The notes beneath the pieces were generated by a model, which searched no databases, was not told the DNA's origin, and saw nothing but the letters and a program-made list of their open reading frames with translations. The translations under genes were made by a program, and so were the position numbers. Source: Anaerolineae bacterium (lineage in GTDB: Bacteria > Chloroflexota > Anaerolineae > Aggregatilineales > J027). Taken from it: DNA of 61,926 nt. Below are positions 18,573-27,521 of this stretch, one piece after another (the first letter of the stretch is position 1; every line of letters starts with the position of its first letter). The DNA lies in the NCBI GenBank assembly GCA_008933735.1, contig WBUL01000016.1:1-61926 (forward strand), given 5' to 3'.

Positions 18573-18837
18573 CGTCAAACGATCCTAATGTTGTTTTACG
18601 GGATTGCTGGGCAAACAGTGTTAAGCGCTGCTCCGCCCGGTCAAGGTAGGACTGGTAAATATAACCCCAGTCACTTGTTTGTAAAGCCTGCTCAGCTAAA
18701 TCGCAGACCTTGATAAAATCTGCCTGTGCTTGTTGGAGGTCGCCCTGCTCAAACCAGAATTCTCCACGCAGCAAATAATTCACCGGAGCATCCGGGTATC
18801 GTTCAATGGCTGTGTCCAGCGCGTACAATCTGTCCAT
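18556..18837 (-). CDS. Small TPR-like protein between nuoF and nuoG
   Basis: A 93-residue soluble protein inserted in the complex I operon. Its core has a tetratricopeptide-like pair of helices (PVNYLLRGEFWFEQGDLQQAQADF), followed by a long helix (YIYQSYLDRAEQRLTLFAQ). It starts 2 bp after the nuoF stop with ATG, and its end overlaps the nuoG start by 17 bp, so translation is probably coupled. It is not one of the 14 core subunits. An assembly or accessory role is plausible from position only; nothing in the sequence shows a catalytic function. Confidence 0.75.
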   Translation of the reverse strand: MDRLYALDTAIERYPDAPVNYLLRGEFWFEQGDLQQAQADFIKVCDLAEQALQTSDWGYIYQSYLDRAEQRLTLFAQQSRKTTLGSFDDAGQS

Positions 18838-18839
18838 TC

Positions 18840-20123
18840 CTAATCCGCAGCGGAAGCAACCGTAGCAGGTTTCTGTGCTTTCACATACGCCTCATATTCC
18901 GCCCGGAAGTGCTTCACCGTACTCAGAATCGGGTTAGCAGCAAAGTCACCTAGGGCACAAATTGTAACACCCTGCATGTTCGCTGCCACATCTGCAAGCA
19001 ACTCAATATCTTTCAGCGTGGCGTTCCCTTTGTAAAGATCAGAGATTACCCTGTATAACCAGTACGTCCCTTCCCGGCAGGGTGTACATTTGCCACAGCT
19101 TTCATGTTTGAAGAACCTTGCCATCTTAAGCGCCGCCCAGACCATATCGGTGTCTTCGTCCATGATAATTACCGAGGCCGATCCGAGAACGGTATCAATC
19201 GCAGCAACATCTTCATAAGTCAAGGGAGTATCGAGCACCTTGTCCGTACCGGGCACAACAGGCCCTGATGCCCCTGACGGCAAAATCGCCTTGCACTTTT
19301 TTCCGTCGCGCATTCCGCCCGCCGCCTCAATCAATTGGCGGAACGTGATTCCCAGAGGAAATTCATAGTTGCCAGGGTTGTTCACATGCCCACTCACACA
19401 GAATATTTTGGTGCCAGGGCTCTTTTCCGTACCAATTTTCTTGTAGGCTTCCGCGCCGTTGACGATGATCCAGGGAACGTTCGCCAGGGTTTCAACATTG
19501 TTGACCACAGTCGGCTCATAATACAGGCCGCCACCGACCTGTGCCGGGAAAGGGGGACGCACACGCGGTTGACCTATTAATCCCTGCAAGCTGTTCAGCA
19601 GGGCGGTTTCCTCACCACAGATATAGGCACCCGCGCCCAGGTGGGTGTAACACTCACAGGACCAGTCCGTTCCGAGGATGTTTTGCCCGACGAGGCCTTT
19701 TTCACGGGCCTGCTCTATGCATTGATCCAGATCCCCGGCAATATCCCAGAACTCACCGCGCAAATAAATGTAAACCGCACGGGCTTTTATGGCGTACGCA
19801 GCAATCATCGCGCCTTCAATGACCTGATGCGGATTAAATTCCATGAGTTCACGGTCTTTAAACGTGCCGGGTTCGCTTTCATCCGCGTTGACAACGACAT
19901 ACTTAACCGGGTAATCCCTGGGAATAAAACTCCACTTCATACCCGTCGAAAAACCCGCGCCTCCGCGTCCACGCAAACCAGAATCCTTCACAATCTGGAT
20001 GACCTGATCTGAGGTATGTTCAAGGACAGCCTTTTTAAGACCTTCGTAACCACCATTTCTGAGATAAACATCCAGTTTCCGGATGTCAGAAATATCTCTA
20101 CTGCGTAACAGGATATGTTCCAT
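18840..20123 (-). CDS. nuoF: NADH-quinone oxidoreductase subunit F
   Basis: NADH-binding, FMN-containing subunit that takes electrons from NADH. Visible motifs are GLRGRGGAGFSTGMKW (NADH/FMN site) near residue 50, NADESEPGTFKDRELM near 82, YICGEETALLNSL, and the N3 4Fe-4S cluster motif SCGKCTPCREG near 345. At 427 residues the length is normal. I chose the ATG at 20123 because AGGTGAGG lies just upstream. A GTG at 20132 would be within that site. It overlaps the preceding small membrane-protein gene by 26 bp. Confidence 0.96.
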   Translation of the reverse strand: MEHILLRSRDISDIRKLDVYLRNGGYEGLKKAVLEHTSDQVIQIVKDSGLRGRGGAGFSTGMKWSFIPRDYPVKYVVVNADESEPGTFKDRELMEFNPHQVIEGAMIAAYAIKARAVYIYLRGEFWDIAGDLDQCIEQAREKGLVGQNILGTDWSCECYTHLGAGAYICGEETALLNSLQGLIGQPRVRPPFPAQVGGGLYYEPTVVNNVETLANVPWIIVNGAEAYKKIGTEKSPGTKIFCVSGHVNNPGNYEFPLGITFRQLIEAAGGMRDGKKCKAILPSGASGPVVPGTDKVLDTPLTYEDVAAIDTVLGSASVIIMDEDTDMVWAALKMARFFKHESCGKCTPCREGTYWLYRVISDLYKGNATLKDIELLADVAANMQGVTICALGDFAANPILSTVKHFRAEYEAYVKAQKPATVASAAD

Positions 20124-20550
20124 GAGCCTCACCTGTTGTTATCCAGCTAATGACCGCCGCAAAAAAAATACAACTAAATCCCACAAATGCCATTTGCGGG
20201 CCTACAATCAACCCTAAGGCCATTGCATACACTGCACCGTAACTGCCCGCCACCATCATCAACATCAGGAAAAGGCGGCTGCGCCAGAAGACCAGAGCAA
20301 ACATGGCGATGATAACCTGTGCCAGAGCCACGTAGACCAAACCATCAAAAACACGAAACAGCAGGTAGCCCGGCTTCCGTTCGACTTCTGCTGCATCTTC
20401 TGGAGCATCCTTCCCCAGCAGGCGTTGTTGATGTGAAACCGTATATCCTGGGCGGGCGTTCAATACATCCGGAGGCCAGGGGCCAGCCACGAGTGCCAGA
20501 ATCACCAGCACGGTCCCGATAACCGTCAAAGGCAGGCTACCCGTTCTCAC
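20098..20550 (-). CDS. Small membrane protein between nuoE and nuoF
   Basis: A 150-residue protein of unknown function inside the complex I operon. There is an N-terminal hydrophobic segment (PLTVIGTVLVILALVAG), a polar loop of about 45 residues that would lie outside the membrane, and then three further membrane segments between about residues 70 and 140. The start is GTG at 20548-20550. It overlaps the end of nuoE by 14 bp and the start of nuoF by 26 bp, so it is tightly embedded and most likely translated. No known complex I subunit normally occupies this position. It may be a lineage-specific accessory protein. Confidence 0.75.
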   Translation of the reverse strand: MRTGSLPLTVIGTVLVILALVAGPWPPDVLNARPGYTVSHQQRLLGKDAPEDAAEVERKPGYLLFRVFDGLVYVALAQVIIAMFALVFWRSRLFLMLMMVAGSYGAVYAMALGLIVGPQMAFVGFSCIFFAAVISWITTGEAHGTYPVTQ

Positions 20551-21043
20551 GCTCTTTAGCTTCTGCCCGCCACTCCTCGATTTTCGCCTTCATTTTTTCC
20601 ATATCAAGGTTTTCCAGGAAATGGAAATTGCACTGTAACATCGGCGCTTTATCACAGGCAGCAAGGCACATCACATGCTCAACCGTGAACATGCCATCTT
20701 CCGTTGTGCCACCATCTTCCACACCCAGGTGATCCAGCAGTTGTTCAAAAAACTGATCCGCCCCCCGCAGCGCACACGGCAAATCGGTACAGACTTGCAG
20801 CCAGTATTTGCCTTTTTTGTACCCCTTTTCGTCGTTTTCCCAGTACATGGTGTAAAAACCAGCGATAGTTTTAACTTCGGTGGGATCCAGATCGCACAAT
20901 TCTGCCACTTCGCGCAGGGAGGACTCATCCAGTCCGCCATATTCTTCCTGGGCAATATAGAGAAGCGGCATGACCGTCGAGCGTAAATCCGGGTATTTGG
21001 AACGAATTTTTGCGATTTTATCCGCGTACTTTTCTGCTAGCAC
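20537..21043 (-). CDS. nuoE: NADH-quinone oxidoreductase subunit E
   Basis: Thioredoxin-fold subunit carrying the 2Fe-2S cluster N1a. The four ligands are visible as QVCTDLPCALRG (C-x4-C) near residue 82 and VMCLAACDKAP (C-x3-C) near 125. The N-terminal helical part has IRSKYPDLRSTVMPLLYIAQEEYGG in family style. Length 168 is normal. The start is GTG at 21043, 9 bp after nuoD. The C-terminus overlaps the next small gene. Confidence 0.96.
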   Translation of the reverse strand: MLAEKYADKIAKIRSKYPDLRSTVMPLLYIAQEEYGGLDESSLREVAELCDLDPTEVKTIAGFYTMYWENDEKGYKKGKYWLQVCTDLPCALRGADQFFEQLLDHLGVEDGGTTEDGMFTVEHVMCLAACDKAPMLQCNFHFLENLDMEKMKAKIEEWRAEAKERENG

Positions 21044-21052
21044 GTTTTTGTC

Positions 21053-22306
21053 CTATCGGTCACAGTCACCCAACACAATATCCACACTGCCGATAATAGC
21101 AACCAAATCCGCAATCATATAGCCCTTAGCCAGCTCGCTCAAAGCGCCAATATGCACAAAAGACGGTGTGCGGAAGTGAACGCGCATCGGTTTTGGTGAT
21201 CCATCGCTGGCAAGAAAGCAGCCAAGTTCACCGCGCGGACTTTCAATCGCCGCATAAACTTCACCTTTTGGCGGACGGAAACCCTCCGTCCACAGTTTAA
21301 AGTGATGAATCACCGCCTCCATACTGCGTCCGAGTTCAGCACGCGGCGGGGGAACATATTTACGATTATCTGAGCGGAACGGCCCTTTTTCTTTTGCGAG
21401 TTTATCTAACCCCTGACGGATAATCCGCAGGCTCTGACGCATTTCGCCCATACGAACCAGGTAGCGATCATACACATCGCCGTGCTGCCCCAGGGGAACA
21501 TCAAAATCAAATTCGTCATACAGGGAATAGGGCTGTGCCTTACGAATGTCCCAATTGACCCCCGACGCCCGCAGCGTCGCGCCGGACAGCCCATAATTGA
21601 CAGCATCTTCCGCTGTCATAAAGCCGATGCCCTGTGTTCGCTCCATGAACATACGATTGTTGGTCAGGAGGGATTCGTAATCATCAATGCGGCGCGGAAA
21701 ATCTTCCAGAATATCATTCACCGCTGGAACAAATTCATCCGGCAAATCACGCCACAGCCCACCCGGACGGAAATACGTACTCATCATACGCTGCCCGCCG
21801 CACATCTCGTAAATATCGAGCACTTTTTCGCGTTCACGGAAGCAGTAAATCATTGTGCTGGTGACACCAAGATCAAGCCCATGAATTCCCAGCCAGACCA
21901 TATGGCTTGCCAGACGGGTGAGTTCCGCCAGAATCACGCGAGCGATGGCGGCGCGGCGCGGGACATCCAGCTCAAACAGCTTTTCCATGGCCAGGCAGTA
22001 AACCAGATTATTCCCCATTGGGCTGAGATAATCCATGCGATCCGTCATGACGATGGACTTCTCGTAGGTTTTGTACTCCATGTTTTTTTCGATGCCTGTA
22101 TGGAGATACCCCACATCCGGTATACAGGTAACAACTTCTTCGCCGTCCAGTTCCAGCAGCAGACGCAGCACACCATGTGTACTGGGATGCTGTGGCCCCA
22201 TATTCAGGAGCATGGTTTCGCCTGTTAAAGCGCGGTCTGTTACCAAGCCTTTCAGCTCTTCAACCGAGCCTTCCCAGGCTGCAAATTGTTCACGACTCGT
22301 CACCAT
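21053..22306 (-). CDS. nuoD: NADH-quinone oxidoreductase subunit D
   Basis: 49-kDa-type subunit that helps form the quinone site; related to the NiFe hydrogenase large subunit but without metal ligands. Motifs include NMGPQHPSTHGVLRLLLELDGE with the quinone-binding His, GYLHTGIEKNMEYKT, RMDYLSPMGNNLVYC and ESPRGELGCFLASDG, and the end GDCDR. It has 417 residues and is not fused to nuoC. It starts at the ATG at 22306, 5 bp after nuoC. Confidence 0.97.
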   Translation of the reverse strand: MVTSREQFAAWEGSVEELKGLVTDRALTGETMLLNMGPQHPSTHGVLRLLLELDGEEVVTCIPDVGYLHTGIEKNMEYKTYEKSIVMTDRMDYLSPMGNNLVYCLAMEKLFELDVPRRAAIARVILAELTRLASHMVWLGIHGLDLGVTSTMIYCFREREKVLDIYEMCGGQRMMSTYFRPGGLWRDLPDEFVPAVNDILEDFPRRIDDYESLLTNNRMFMERTQGIGFMTAEDAVNYGLSGATLRASGVNWDIRKAQPYSLYDEFDFDVPLGQHGDVYDRYLVRMGEMRQSLRIIRQGLDKLAKEKGPFRSDNRKYVPPPRAELGRSMEAVIHHFKLWTEGFRPPKGEVYAAIESPRGELGCFLASDGSPKPMRVHFRTPSFVHIGALSELAKGYMIADLVAIIGSVDIVLGDCDR

Positions 22307-22311
22307 GACGG

Positions 22312-22830
22312 CTACTCCTTGGCATAGGGTTTATGCTTGTTGACATCATCAAAGTTGAACGAGAACTGCACGACTTCATAACCGAGGGGATAATCCTTGC
22401 GACCCGGAAAGCCCTCCCAGTCTTCGGCCATTAAAATCCGCCGTAAATCGGGATGTCCGCTAAACTCAACGCCATACATGTCGTAGGCTTCACGTTCCTC
22501 CCAATTAGCCGATTTCCAAATGCCAGTGACGCTGGGAACAGGCTCGTCGCCATCCGACCAGTATACCTTCAGGCGTAAACGGCGGTTAAAGCGCATACAC
22601 AGCAGATGGTAGGCTAATCCAAAACGCGGTTCTTCAGGGTAGTAGTCAATGCCGGTGATGTCAGACAGGAATTTATATTCCAGACCAGGCGTATCATGTA
22701 AAAATCGCCCTACTTCGGCAATCTTCTGAGCATCCACGATGATGGTGGTTTCGCCGCGAAACGGCAGGGTTTCTCGAACCGCCTCCCCAAAGTGTTCTTT
22801 TAGCGTGCCAAGAGGGTCAGATGCGCTCAT
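22312..22830 (-). CDS. nuoC: NADH-quinone oxidoreductase subunit C
   Basis: 30-kDa-type peripheral subunit of complex I that connects the hydrophilic arm to NuoD. Family motifs are [16 protein letters not shown], the later [17 protein letters not shown] with [18 protein letters not shown], and PLRKDYPL-like [11 protein letters not shown] chose the ATG at 22830 because it overlaps the nuoB stop as ATGA. An in-frame ATG at 22845 would add five residues. The product is about 172 residues. Confidence 0.95.
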   Translation of the reverse strand: MSASDPLGTLKEHFGEAVRETLPFRGETTIIVDAQKIAEVGRFLHDTPGLEYKFLSDITGIDYYPEEPRFGLAYHLLCMRFNRRLRLKVYWSDGDEPVPSVTGIWKSANWEEREAYDMYGVEFSGHPDLRRILMAEDWEGFPGRKDYPLGYEVVQFSFNFDDVNKHKPYAKE

Positions 22831-23318
22831 TCGCTTTTCGCCCATTCATTCCAATACATTTCCTTCACTTTTTCGTGAAGGGTGATGATTCCATGCACCA
22901 GTTGTTCGGGGCGCGGCGGGCAGCCTGCAACGTAAACATCAACAGGCACGATTTCATCCACACCCTGTACAATCGCGTAGTTATTAAAAACGCCGCCACA
23001 CGACGCACAGTCCCCCATGCTGATGACCCACTTCGGAGCGGGCATCTGGTCGTAAAGCTGACGCAGTACAGGTGCCATCTTGCGCGATACACGCCCCGCC
23101 ACAATCATCAAATCTGATTGGCGAGGGCTTGGGCGCATCAATTCCATCCCAAAACGGGATAGGTCATAGTGTCCGGCCTGGGTACTCATCATCTCAATCG
23201 CGCAGCACGCCAGCCCAAATAGCATCGGCCACATGGCGCGGGTACGCCCCCAGTTGACAGCTTGCTCTAATGTCGTGGTTACCACACCAAGCTGACCGAG
23301 TTTTTCACTTACTCCCAT
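22827..23318 (-). CDS. nuoB: NADH-quinone oxidoreductase subunit B
   Basis: Carries the terminal 4Fe-4S cluster N2, which reduces quinone. Motifs: [10 protein letters not shown] (adjacent cysteines), [25 protein letters not shown] and the C-terminal VAGCPPRPE. All four cluster ligands are therefore present. The ATG at 23318 is preceded by GGAGG with 6-nt spacing, so it is preferred over an in-frame GTG at 23339. It overlaps the nuoA end by 10 bp and nuoC by 4 bp. The product is 163 residues. Confidence 0.97.
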   Translation of the reverse strand: MGVSEKLGQLGVVTTTLEQAVNWGRTRAMWPMLFGLACCAIEMMSTQAGHYDLSRFGMELMRPSPRQSDLMIVAGRVSRKMAPVLRQLYDQMPAPKWVISMGDCASCGGVFNNYAIVQGVDEIVPVDVYVAGCPPRPEQLVHGIITLHEKVKEMYWNEWAKSE

Positions 23319-23665
23319 TCCAAACCTCCAACCAGCCACTCATAAACAAAGCCAACGGTTAGAATAAAGAAAAACACACCCATCACTGCCAATCCATACA
23401 CGCTTAGATCGCGCACAACCACTGCAAAAGGCAGCAAAAAGATAACTTCAATATCGAACAACACAAAGAGAATCGCTACCCGGTAAAACTTCACCGGAAT
23501 GCGGCGCACCGCAGGCCCTAACGGGCGCATTCCACTTTCATAGGTGGCAAGCAGACGGTGAGTCGGTTTAAACGGCCCCATGAGACGGGACAGGAATACA
23601 ATAAGAATGGCAACTAAAGTAGCAATCGTCAGCAGGGCTGCGATCGGGGCATATTCGGATAGCAC
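23309..23665 (-). CDS. nuoA: NADH-quinone oxidoreductase subunit A
   Basis: Small membrane subunit of complex I with three helices, 118 residues. The typical long loop after helix 1 contains [38 protein letters not shown], from which the family is recognised (PVKFY and FDIEV motifs). The start is GTG at 23665, with a GAGGCGAAAG stretch upstream. It is the first gene of the operon; a promoter lies in the 209-bp region shared with the divergent gene at 23875. Confidence 0.95.
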   Translation of the reverse strand: MLSEYAPIAALLTIATLVAILIVFLSRLMGPFKPTHRLLATYESGMRPLGPAVRRIPVKFYRVAILFVLFDIEVIFLLPFAVVVRDLSVYGLAVMGVFFFILTVGFVYEWLVGGLEWE

Positions 23666-23708
23666 TCTTTCGCCTCGTTTGTTACAAATAGCGCAATCAA
23701 TTCGCTAG

Positions 23709-23738
23709 AGATTAACACACGCAAGCAAACACTGTCAA
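23709..23738 (-). promoter_or_regulatory. Probable promoter of the nuo operon
   Basis: On the minus strand TTGACA (complement of 23733-23738) is a perfect -35. TAATCT (complement of 23709-23714), 18 bp on, with a TG one base before it, gives a weak extended -10. It lies about 45 bp upstream of nuoA. Confidence 0.45.
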
Positions 23739-23817
23739 ACTTAAATTTAACAGAGTCAAACTCCATTTTAAAGATAACTTTCTACAAAATATCACGGGAT
23801 GCGTCACGATTTCTGCT

Positions 23818-23846
23818 TTGACAGACACCTACCTGCGACATACAAT
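23818..23846 (+). promoter_or_regulatory. Consensus sigma70 promoter for the HhH/DUF971 operon
   Basis: TTGACA at 23818-23823 and TACAAT at 23841-23846 are separated by exactly 17 bp. The expected start is near 23853, about 22 bp before the ATG at 23875. Confidence 0.8.
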
Positions 23847-23874
23847 TTAAACAAAGTTAAAGGTTAGAAATAGT

Positions 23875-24261
23875 ATGGGACGCTTTGGTCGAGTCATTGG
23901 TGTATTGGTCTTTGGAGTCGGGGTTGGAATCGTCATTGCATATTGGCTGAAGCAGCAGGAAGAAGCCTTCCAACGGCAAATGCGTCAGCAGCACCCCAAA
24001 TCTCCAATGCCCACATCCGAAACACAAATTATCCTGTCACAGAAGACACTCGACCAGGCCGATTCCGGGGACGATTTAACCCGGATCAACGGCATTGGCC
24101 CCAAAACGGCACAGGCACTCCGCGCCACCGGTATCACCTCCTTTGCAACGCTTGCCAGCACGTCTCCGCATGACCTGCACGACAAGCTCAAGGGTCTGCG
24201 CGGGCTGACACCGGAGAAAATTAACGGCTGGATTGAACAAGCAGCAGGACTAACCTCTTGA
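23875..24261 (+). CDS. Membrane-anchored helix-hairpin-helix protein
   Basis: A 128-residue protein with one N-terminal membrane helix (about residues 6-24) and a short charged linker. From about residue 64 it has a helix-hairpin-helix domain with LTRINGIGPKTAQALRATGI, of the type found in DUF4332-like proteins. The HhH motif usually binds DNA, but in such membrane-anchored forms the role is not established. It has its own strong promoter and overlaps the next gene by 4 bp, which suggests translational coupling. Confidence 0.7.
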   Translation: MGRFGRVIGVLVFGVGVGIVIAYWLKQQEEAFQRQMRQQHPKSPMPTSETQIILSQKTLDQADSGDDLTRINGIGPKTAQALRATGITSFATLASTSPHDLHDKLKGLRGLTPEKINGWIEQAAGLTS

Positions 24262-24581
24262 CACGACCAACCAATATTACGCTCAACAAAAACACAGGGC
24301 ACCTGATTATCGATTGGTCAGATGGGAGGCACTGTGAATATCCCCTGAGCCATCTACGGGAAGCGTGTCCCTGTGTTGAATGCCGAGGGGGGCACCACAA
24401 TATGGGACTAGATAAGGCTCCGGATGATATTCTGACACTGCGCCCCAAGCGTTCTTACTTTGTGACTTCATTGGAAATGGTAGGCAATTATGCCTTGCAG
24501 TTCACCTGGGACGATGGACATCATACAGGCATTTATACCTGGGAATATCTGCTCCATCTATGCCCAGAAAACAGGGATTAG
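24258..24581 (+). CDS. DUF971 domain protein
   Basis: A 107-residue cytoplasmic protein that matches DUF971, the small domain also found at the N-terminus of gamma-butyrobetaine hydroxylase-like proteins. The pattern is LIIDWSDGRHCEYPLSHLREACPCVECRGG early and YALQFTWDDGHHTGIYTWEYLLHLCP late. The cysteines in ACPCVEC could bind a metal. The family is often linked to iron-sulfur proteins, an association I recall but cannot test here. The start is TTG, overlapping the previous stop (TTGA). A terminator follows. Confidence 0.8.
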   Translation: MTRPTNITLNKNTGHLIIDWSDGRHCEYPLSHLREACPCVECRGGHHNMGLDKAPDDILTLRPKRSYFVTSLEMVGNYALQFTWDDGHHTGIYTWEYLLHLCPENRD

Positions 24582-24608
24582 CCTGCTGATCAGGGTTGAA
24601 ACAGGCCG

Positions 24609-24645
24609 AGTTCCGCTGCACACTGCAACGGAACTTGCGTTTTTT
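24609..24645 (+). terminator. Rho-independent terminator before hpt
   Basis: AGTTCCG and CGGAACT (24609-24615, 24629-24635) extend inward through TGCA/TGCA with one C/A mismatch, and T6 follows at 24640-24645. It lies 20 bp before hpt, so it ends the DUF971 transcript and may also limit read-through into hpt. Confidence 0.75.
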
Positions 24646-24664
24646 ATGCAGGAAGGTCATGGAG

Positions 24665-25222
24665 ATGGATGAAGAGTACCGCAAATATCTGGCGAAGATT
24701 CTGCTGGACGCCGATACGGTACAGACACGAGTCGCGGAATTGGGCGCTCAGATTTCGGAGGAGTATCGCACTAAGGGCGATTTAATCCTGCTGTGTATTC
24801 TCAAGGGCGGGGTGATGTTCATGGTTGACCTGATGCGCCATATCACGATCCCGCACAAGATTGATTTTATGGCGGTTTCCAGCTACGGGTCGGGGGCACG
24901 GCAAAGCGTCGGTCATGTGCGGATTCTCATGGATATGTCAGCGGATATTTCCGACAAACACGTACTCATCGTAGAAGACATTATCGACAGCGGGCACACC
25001 CTCTCCTATATCGTTCCGCAGCTCGAGGCCAGAGGGCCTAAATCCGTAAAAATCTGCACCCTCCTTAGCAAACCCAGCCGCCGCGAAGTGGATGTTCCGG
25101 TCGAGTATCTGGGTTTTGAAATCCCGAATGAATTCGTCTTCGGCTACGGCCTGGATCTGGATGAGCGCTTCCGCAATCTGCCCTTTGTTGGTGTAGTAGA
25201 TTTGGACAAGTACAAACCCTAA
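24665..25222 (+). CDS. hpt: Hypoxanthine phosphoribosyltransferase
   Basis: Purine salvage enzyme that joins hypoxanthine or guanine with PRPP. The PRPP loop is IVEDIIDSGHTL near residue 100, preceded by LLCILKGGVMFMVDL near 42 and SSYGSG near 69. FVFGYGLDLDERFRNLPFVGV near the end is diagnostic of the bacterial Hpt group. I chose the ATG at 24665 because GGAAGG lies 8 nt upstream. The ATG at 24659 is too close to that site. The product is 185 residues, the family norm. It ends in a 4-bp convergent overlap with the gene at 25219. Confidence 0.94.
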   Translation: MDEEYRKYLAKILLDADTVQTRVAELGAQISEEYRTKGDLILLCILKGGVMFMVDLMRHITIPHKIDFMAVSSYGSGARQSVGHVRILMDMSADISDKHVLIVEDIIDSGHTLSYIVPQLEARGPKSVKICTLLSKPSRREVDVPVEYLGFEIPNEFVFGYGLDLDERFRNLPFVGVVDLDKYKP

Positions 25223-26118
25223 AGCAGCGGGCGCGTCTGTGGCAGTTCAGTGAGCATTTCCACCTGTGCGACACACAAAACCCCTGCCATCCCAAAGGCC
25301 AGTACACCGCTATCGGTAATGTCCAGAGCGGAAATCGGGGCTGCCGGCGCAGGAATATTGGTAAACAGTTGCAGTTGACGGGCAGTGGTAATCAAATCTA
25401 CCGCGTGCTGCTGCCGCACAGGAACAAGCTCCTGGTTATAAAGGCGGATAAGCTGATAATCAGCATCGGCTACCGCTAGCCAATTTCCGGCAGGGGAAAG
25501 CACCACAGGCCCGATTGTGTAGTGAAGGTCGCGCTGGCAAACAATTCTGCCTTTCATATCCAACAGGCAAATTTTCTCCGGGTAGACCAGCACAATTTCA
25601 TTGCCCCCGGCCTTGATAAAAACACGGACTGGCAGGTCATCTTCCAGCAAGATTGTATTGATTCTTGTTTGCTGCTGGTACACATACAGGACATGATCGT
25701 CGGTGAGAGCAGCAATTGTCCCAAGGTCACGGTCTAAATCAACTGCGACAACTGTTGGTTCAGGAGAAATATCGAGAGGCAGAGTCTGGTCATCAATTTC
25801 CAGAATTAGCCCTGCACCTTGTATCAGGCGCAAACTTCCGTCCATTGTCGTGTGCACACGACGATCCTGAAACTCCACAACGGGCAAAAACATCCCGTTC
25901 GGCGCTTTAAGCTGATTTAAGGCTTCCCGTCGTTCTTCCGGAGAGTCATGATCTAACAGCTTCAAATCCAGTTCCATATCCAGGTAATGGACACCGCTGA
26001 CCAGATCATAGAACCGGATTTTCTGCCGGGTTTCACTGACCGCAAGCTGGGCTGGTTTCCCTGGCAAAATAAAAATGCTGCGAAATGGTTGGGACGCGAT
26101 ATGCAACTGCCAGTGCAA
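25219..26118 (-). CDS. Beta-propeller-like protein of unknown function
   Basis: A 299-residue protein without signal peptide or membrane helix. Repeats of about 40 residues with alternating strands (VSETRQKIRFYDLVSG, AALTDDHVLYVYQQQTR, VVLSPAGNWLAVADADYQLIRLYNQ, ITDSGVLAFGMAGVLCVAQ) suggest a WD40-like propeller. I do not recognise a family. It is the last gene of the leftward pspC/LiaF-like operon, 11 bp after its neighbour, and so may relate to envelope stress. It overlaps hpt convergently by 4 bp. Confidence 0.6.
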   Translation of the reverse strand: MHWQLHIASQPFRSIFILPGKPAQLAVSETRQKIRFYDLVSGVHYLDMELDLKLLDHDSPEERREALNQLKAPNGMFLPVVEFQDRRVHTTMDGSLRLIQGAGLILEIDDQTLPLDISPEPTVVAVDLDRDLGTIAALTDDHVLYVYQQQTRINTILLEDDLPVRVFIKAGGNEIVLVYPEKICLLDMKGRIVCQRDLHYTIGPVVLSPAGNWLAVADADYQLIRLYNQELVPVRQQHAVDLITTARQLQLFTNIPAPAAPISALDITDSGVLAFGMAGVLCVAQVEMLTELPQTRPLL

Positions 26119-26129
26119 ATGCAGCTCTC

Positions 26130-27053
26130 CTACTCTGGTTTAATTGTCAGCGTGCCGTCGGGCAAATTGACACTTAACTCAACTTGGAATTCCAGCAACC
26201 CGCCACGAGATTCAATGTCACCACCCTGCACAGAGAGGTAATCGTTGACATTCAATTCACGACTTTCAGGAGCGCCGGAAATTCTCATGGAAATCTGCGG
26301 CGGAATAACGATCAGTAGATTCCCATTGTTAATGCTGACATCCCCAATAATCACGCTGTTTAGCGGCATATACAAATCTATATCTCCCGACTCGTTGCTG
26401 ATCGTGAACCGGGGAACATCAATCTGCCGCAGATCCAATGTGACCAGCCCTTTCTTGTTCGTAAAGTTCAATTCCTGAACCGGAACACCCACAGGCAGGT
26501 AAATTTCCAACTGTCCGCGCCCAATGTCGCGCAAGTTCGGAATACGGTTGGGCCGCTTTTCGGTGACGGCGATATGCACAATTGACTGCTCATCTTCCTG
26601 CACCGACACGTCAAGATGACTTTCTTTGCTGCCCGTGAATTTTGCGCCCAAGGATCGAGGTTCCGGGCTTTCTTCCTGCGAATATGGACGGAAGATCACT
26701 GTGGCATCCAGGGCACTGACATTCACAGTCACCCCCTGGATATGATCCCCTAGGGGAATCGGGTTGAGGATTTCAATATAATCCTGCCTCATATCGTCTG
26801 CGCGGATGCGATACGCATACCAGATAAGACCGCCGAGCAGCGCCAGTGAAATTCCCAGCGCCAGCCAATTGCCAAAGCGGACACGGTCAATCAATATCGC
26901 GTTCAGACCAAAAACGATGAGCAGAATAGGCCACGAACGTTCCATCAAATCGCCAACATTTTCTGGCAGCACATCGGTTGCCAGAAGCTGCATCAGCACG
27001 CCAACCCCTACAATGAGCAGGGGCCACAGAAAATTACGGCGTGTGGTTGTCAC
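26130..27053 (-). CDS. LiaF-like membrane protein with C-terminal beta-solenoid-like domain
   Basis: A 307-residue protein. Residues 1-85 have three or four membrane segments (WPLLIVGVGVLMQLLA, SWPILLIVFGLNAILI, WLALGISLALLGGLIWYA) with the spacing seen in LiaI/LiaF-type proteins. Residues about 110-305 form a strand-rich domain similar to DUF4097/LiaF C-termini (GRGQLEIYLPVGVPVQELNF, ISNESGDIDLYMP, SVQGGDIESRGG). These families are linked to envelope stress sensing. It overlaps pspC by 4 bp, which supports joint function. Confidence 0.7.
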   Translation of the reverse strand: MTTTRRNFLWPLLIVGVGVLMQLLATDVLPENVGDLMERSWPILLIVFGLNAILIDRVRFGNWLALGISLALLGGLIWYAYRIRADDMRQDYIEILNPIPLGDHIQGVTVNVSALDATVIFRPYSQEESPEPRSLGAKFTGSKESHLDVSVQEDEQSIVHIAVTEKRPNRIPNLRDIGRGQLEIYLPVGVPVQELNFTNKKGLVTLDLRQIDVPRFTISNESGDIDLYMPLNSVIIGDVSINNGNLLIVIPPQISMRISGAPESRELNVNDYLSVQGGDIESRGGLLEFQVELSVNLPDGTLTIKPE

Positions 27054-27454
27054 GCTGGCCTCCTTAGCTGCTGTACCAGCAGCACCAGTCCCAATCCAAT
27101 AATCACGAACGTGAGCAGCAAATCCCCTCTCTGCCCCTGCAACACTCCCAGCGTGACGGCAAGTATCACGATCCCCAGGAAAATGATCCCCGTGCCCAAC
27201 ACAATCAATGTTTCTGCCCGTGCCTGGCCGGGTCGCATTGGGTTCCCAGGAGGGATTTCGTCAATTGTCTGCGGCGGCATCGCCAGCCAGAGGATAAGAT
27301 ACAAGATTACGCTGACCAGCGGTGAAAAGAAGGTAAAAATAATAAAAGCTGCCCGTACCCACCAGGAATTGATACCCAGGTACGCGCCCAGCCCACCGCA
27401 CACCCCGCCAAACGTGCGGTCAATTAGATTTCTCGAAAGTCGTCTCAGGCGCAT
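27050..27454 (-). CDS. PspC domain membrane protein
   Basis: About 134 residues. The N-terminal PspC domain is clear: RNLIDRTFGGVCGGLGAYLGI, then a WWVRAAFIIFTFFSPLVSVILYLILWLAMP membrane stretch. Two further membrane helices follow (TLIVLGTGIIFLGIVILAV and LLLTFVIIGLGLVLLVQ). PspC domains act in envelope stress responses. The start is the ATG at 27454; upstream in-frame codons would run into the divergent GNAT gene's control region. It is the first gene of a three-gene leftward operon. Confidence 0.85.
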   Translation of the reverse strand: MRLRRLSRNLIDRTFGGVCGGLGAYLGINSWWVRAAFIIFTFFSPLVSVILYLILWLAMPPQTIDEIPPGNPMRPGQARAETLIVLGTGIIFLGIVILAVTLGVLQGQRGDLLLTFVIIGLGLVLLVQQLRRPA

Positions 27455-27521
27455 CCAAACTGTACTCGCGCTAACAGAAATATGATACAAATTAATTCTA
27501 TTGAGAATGGGAAAAAAAGCG

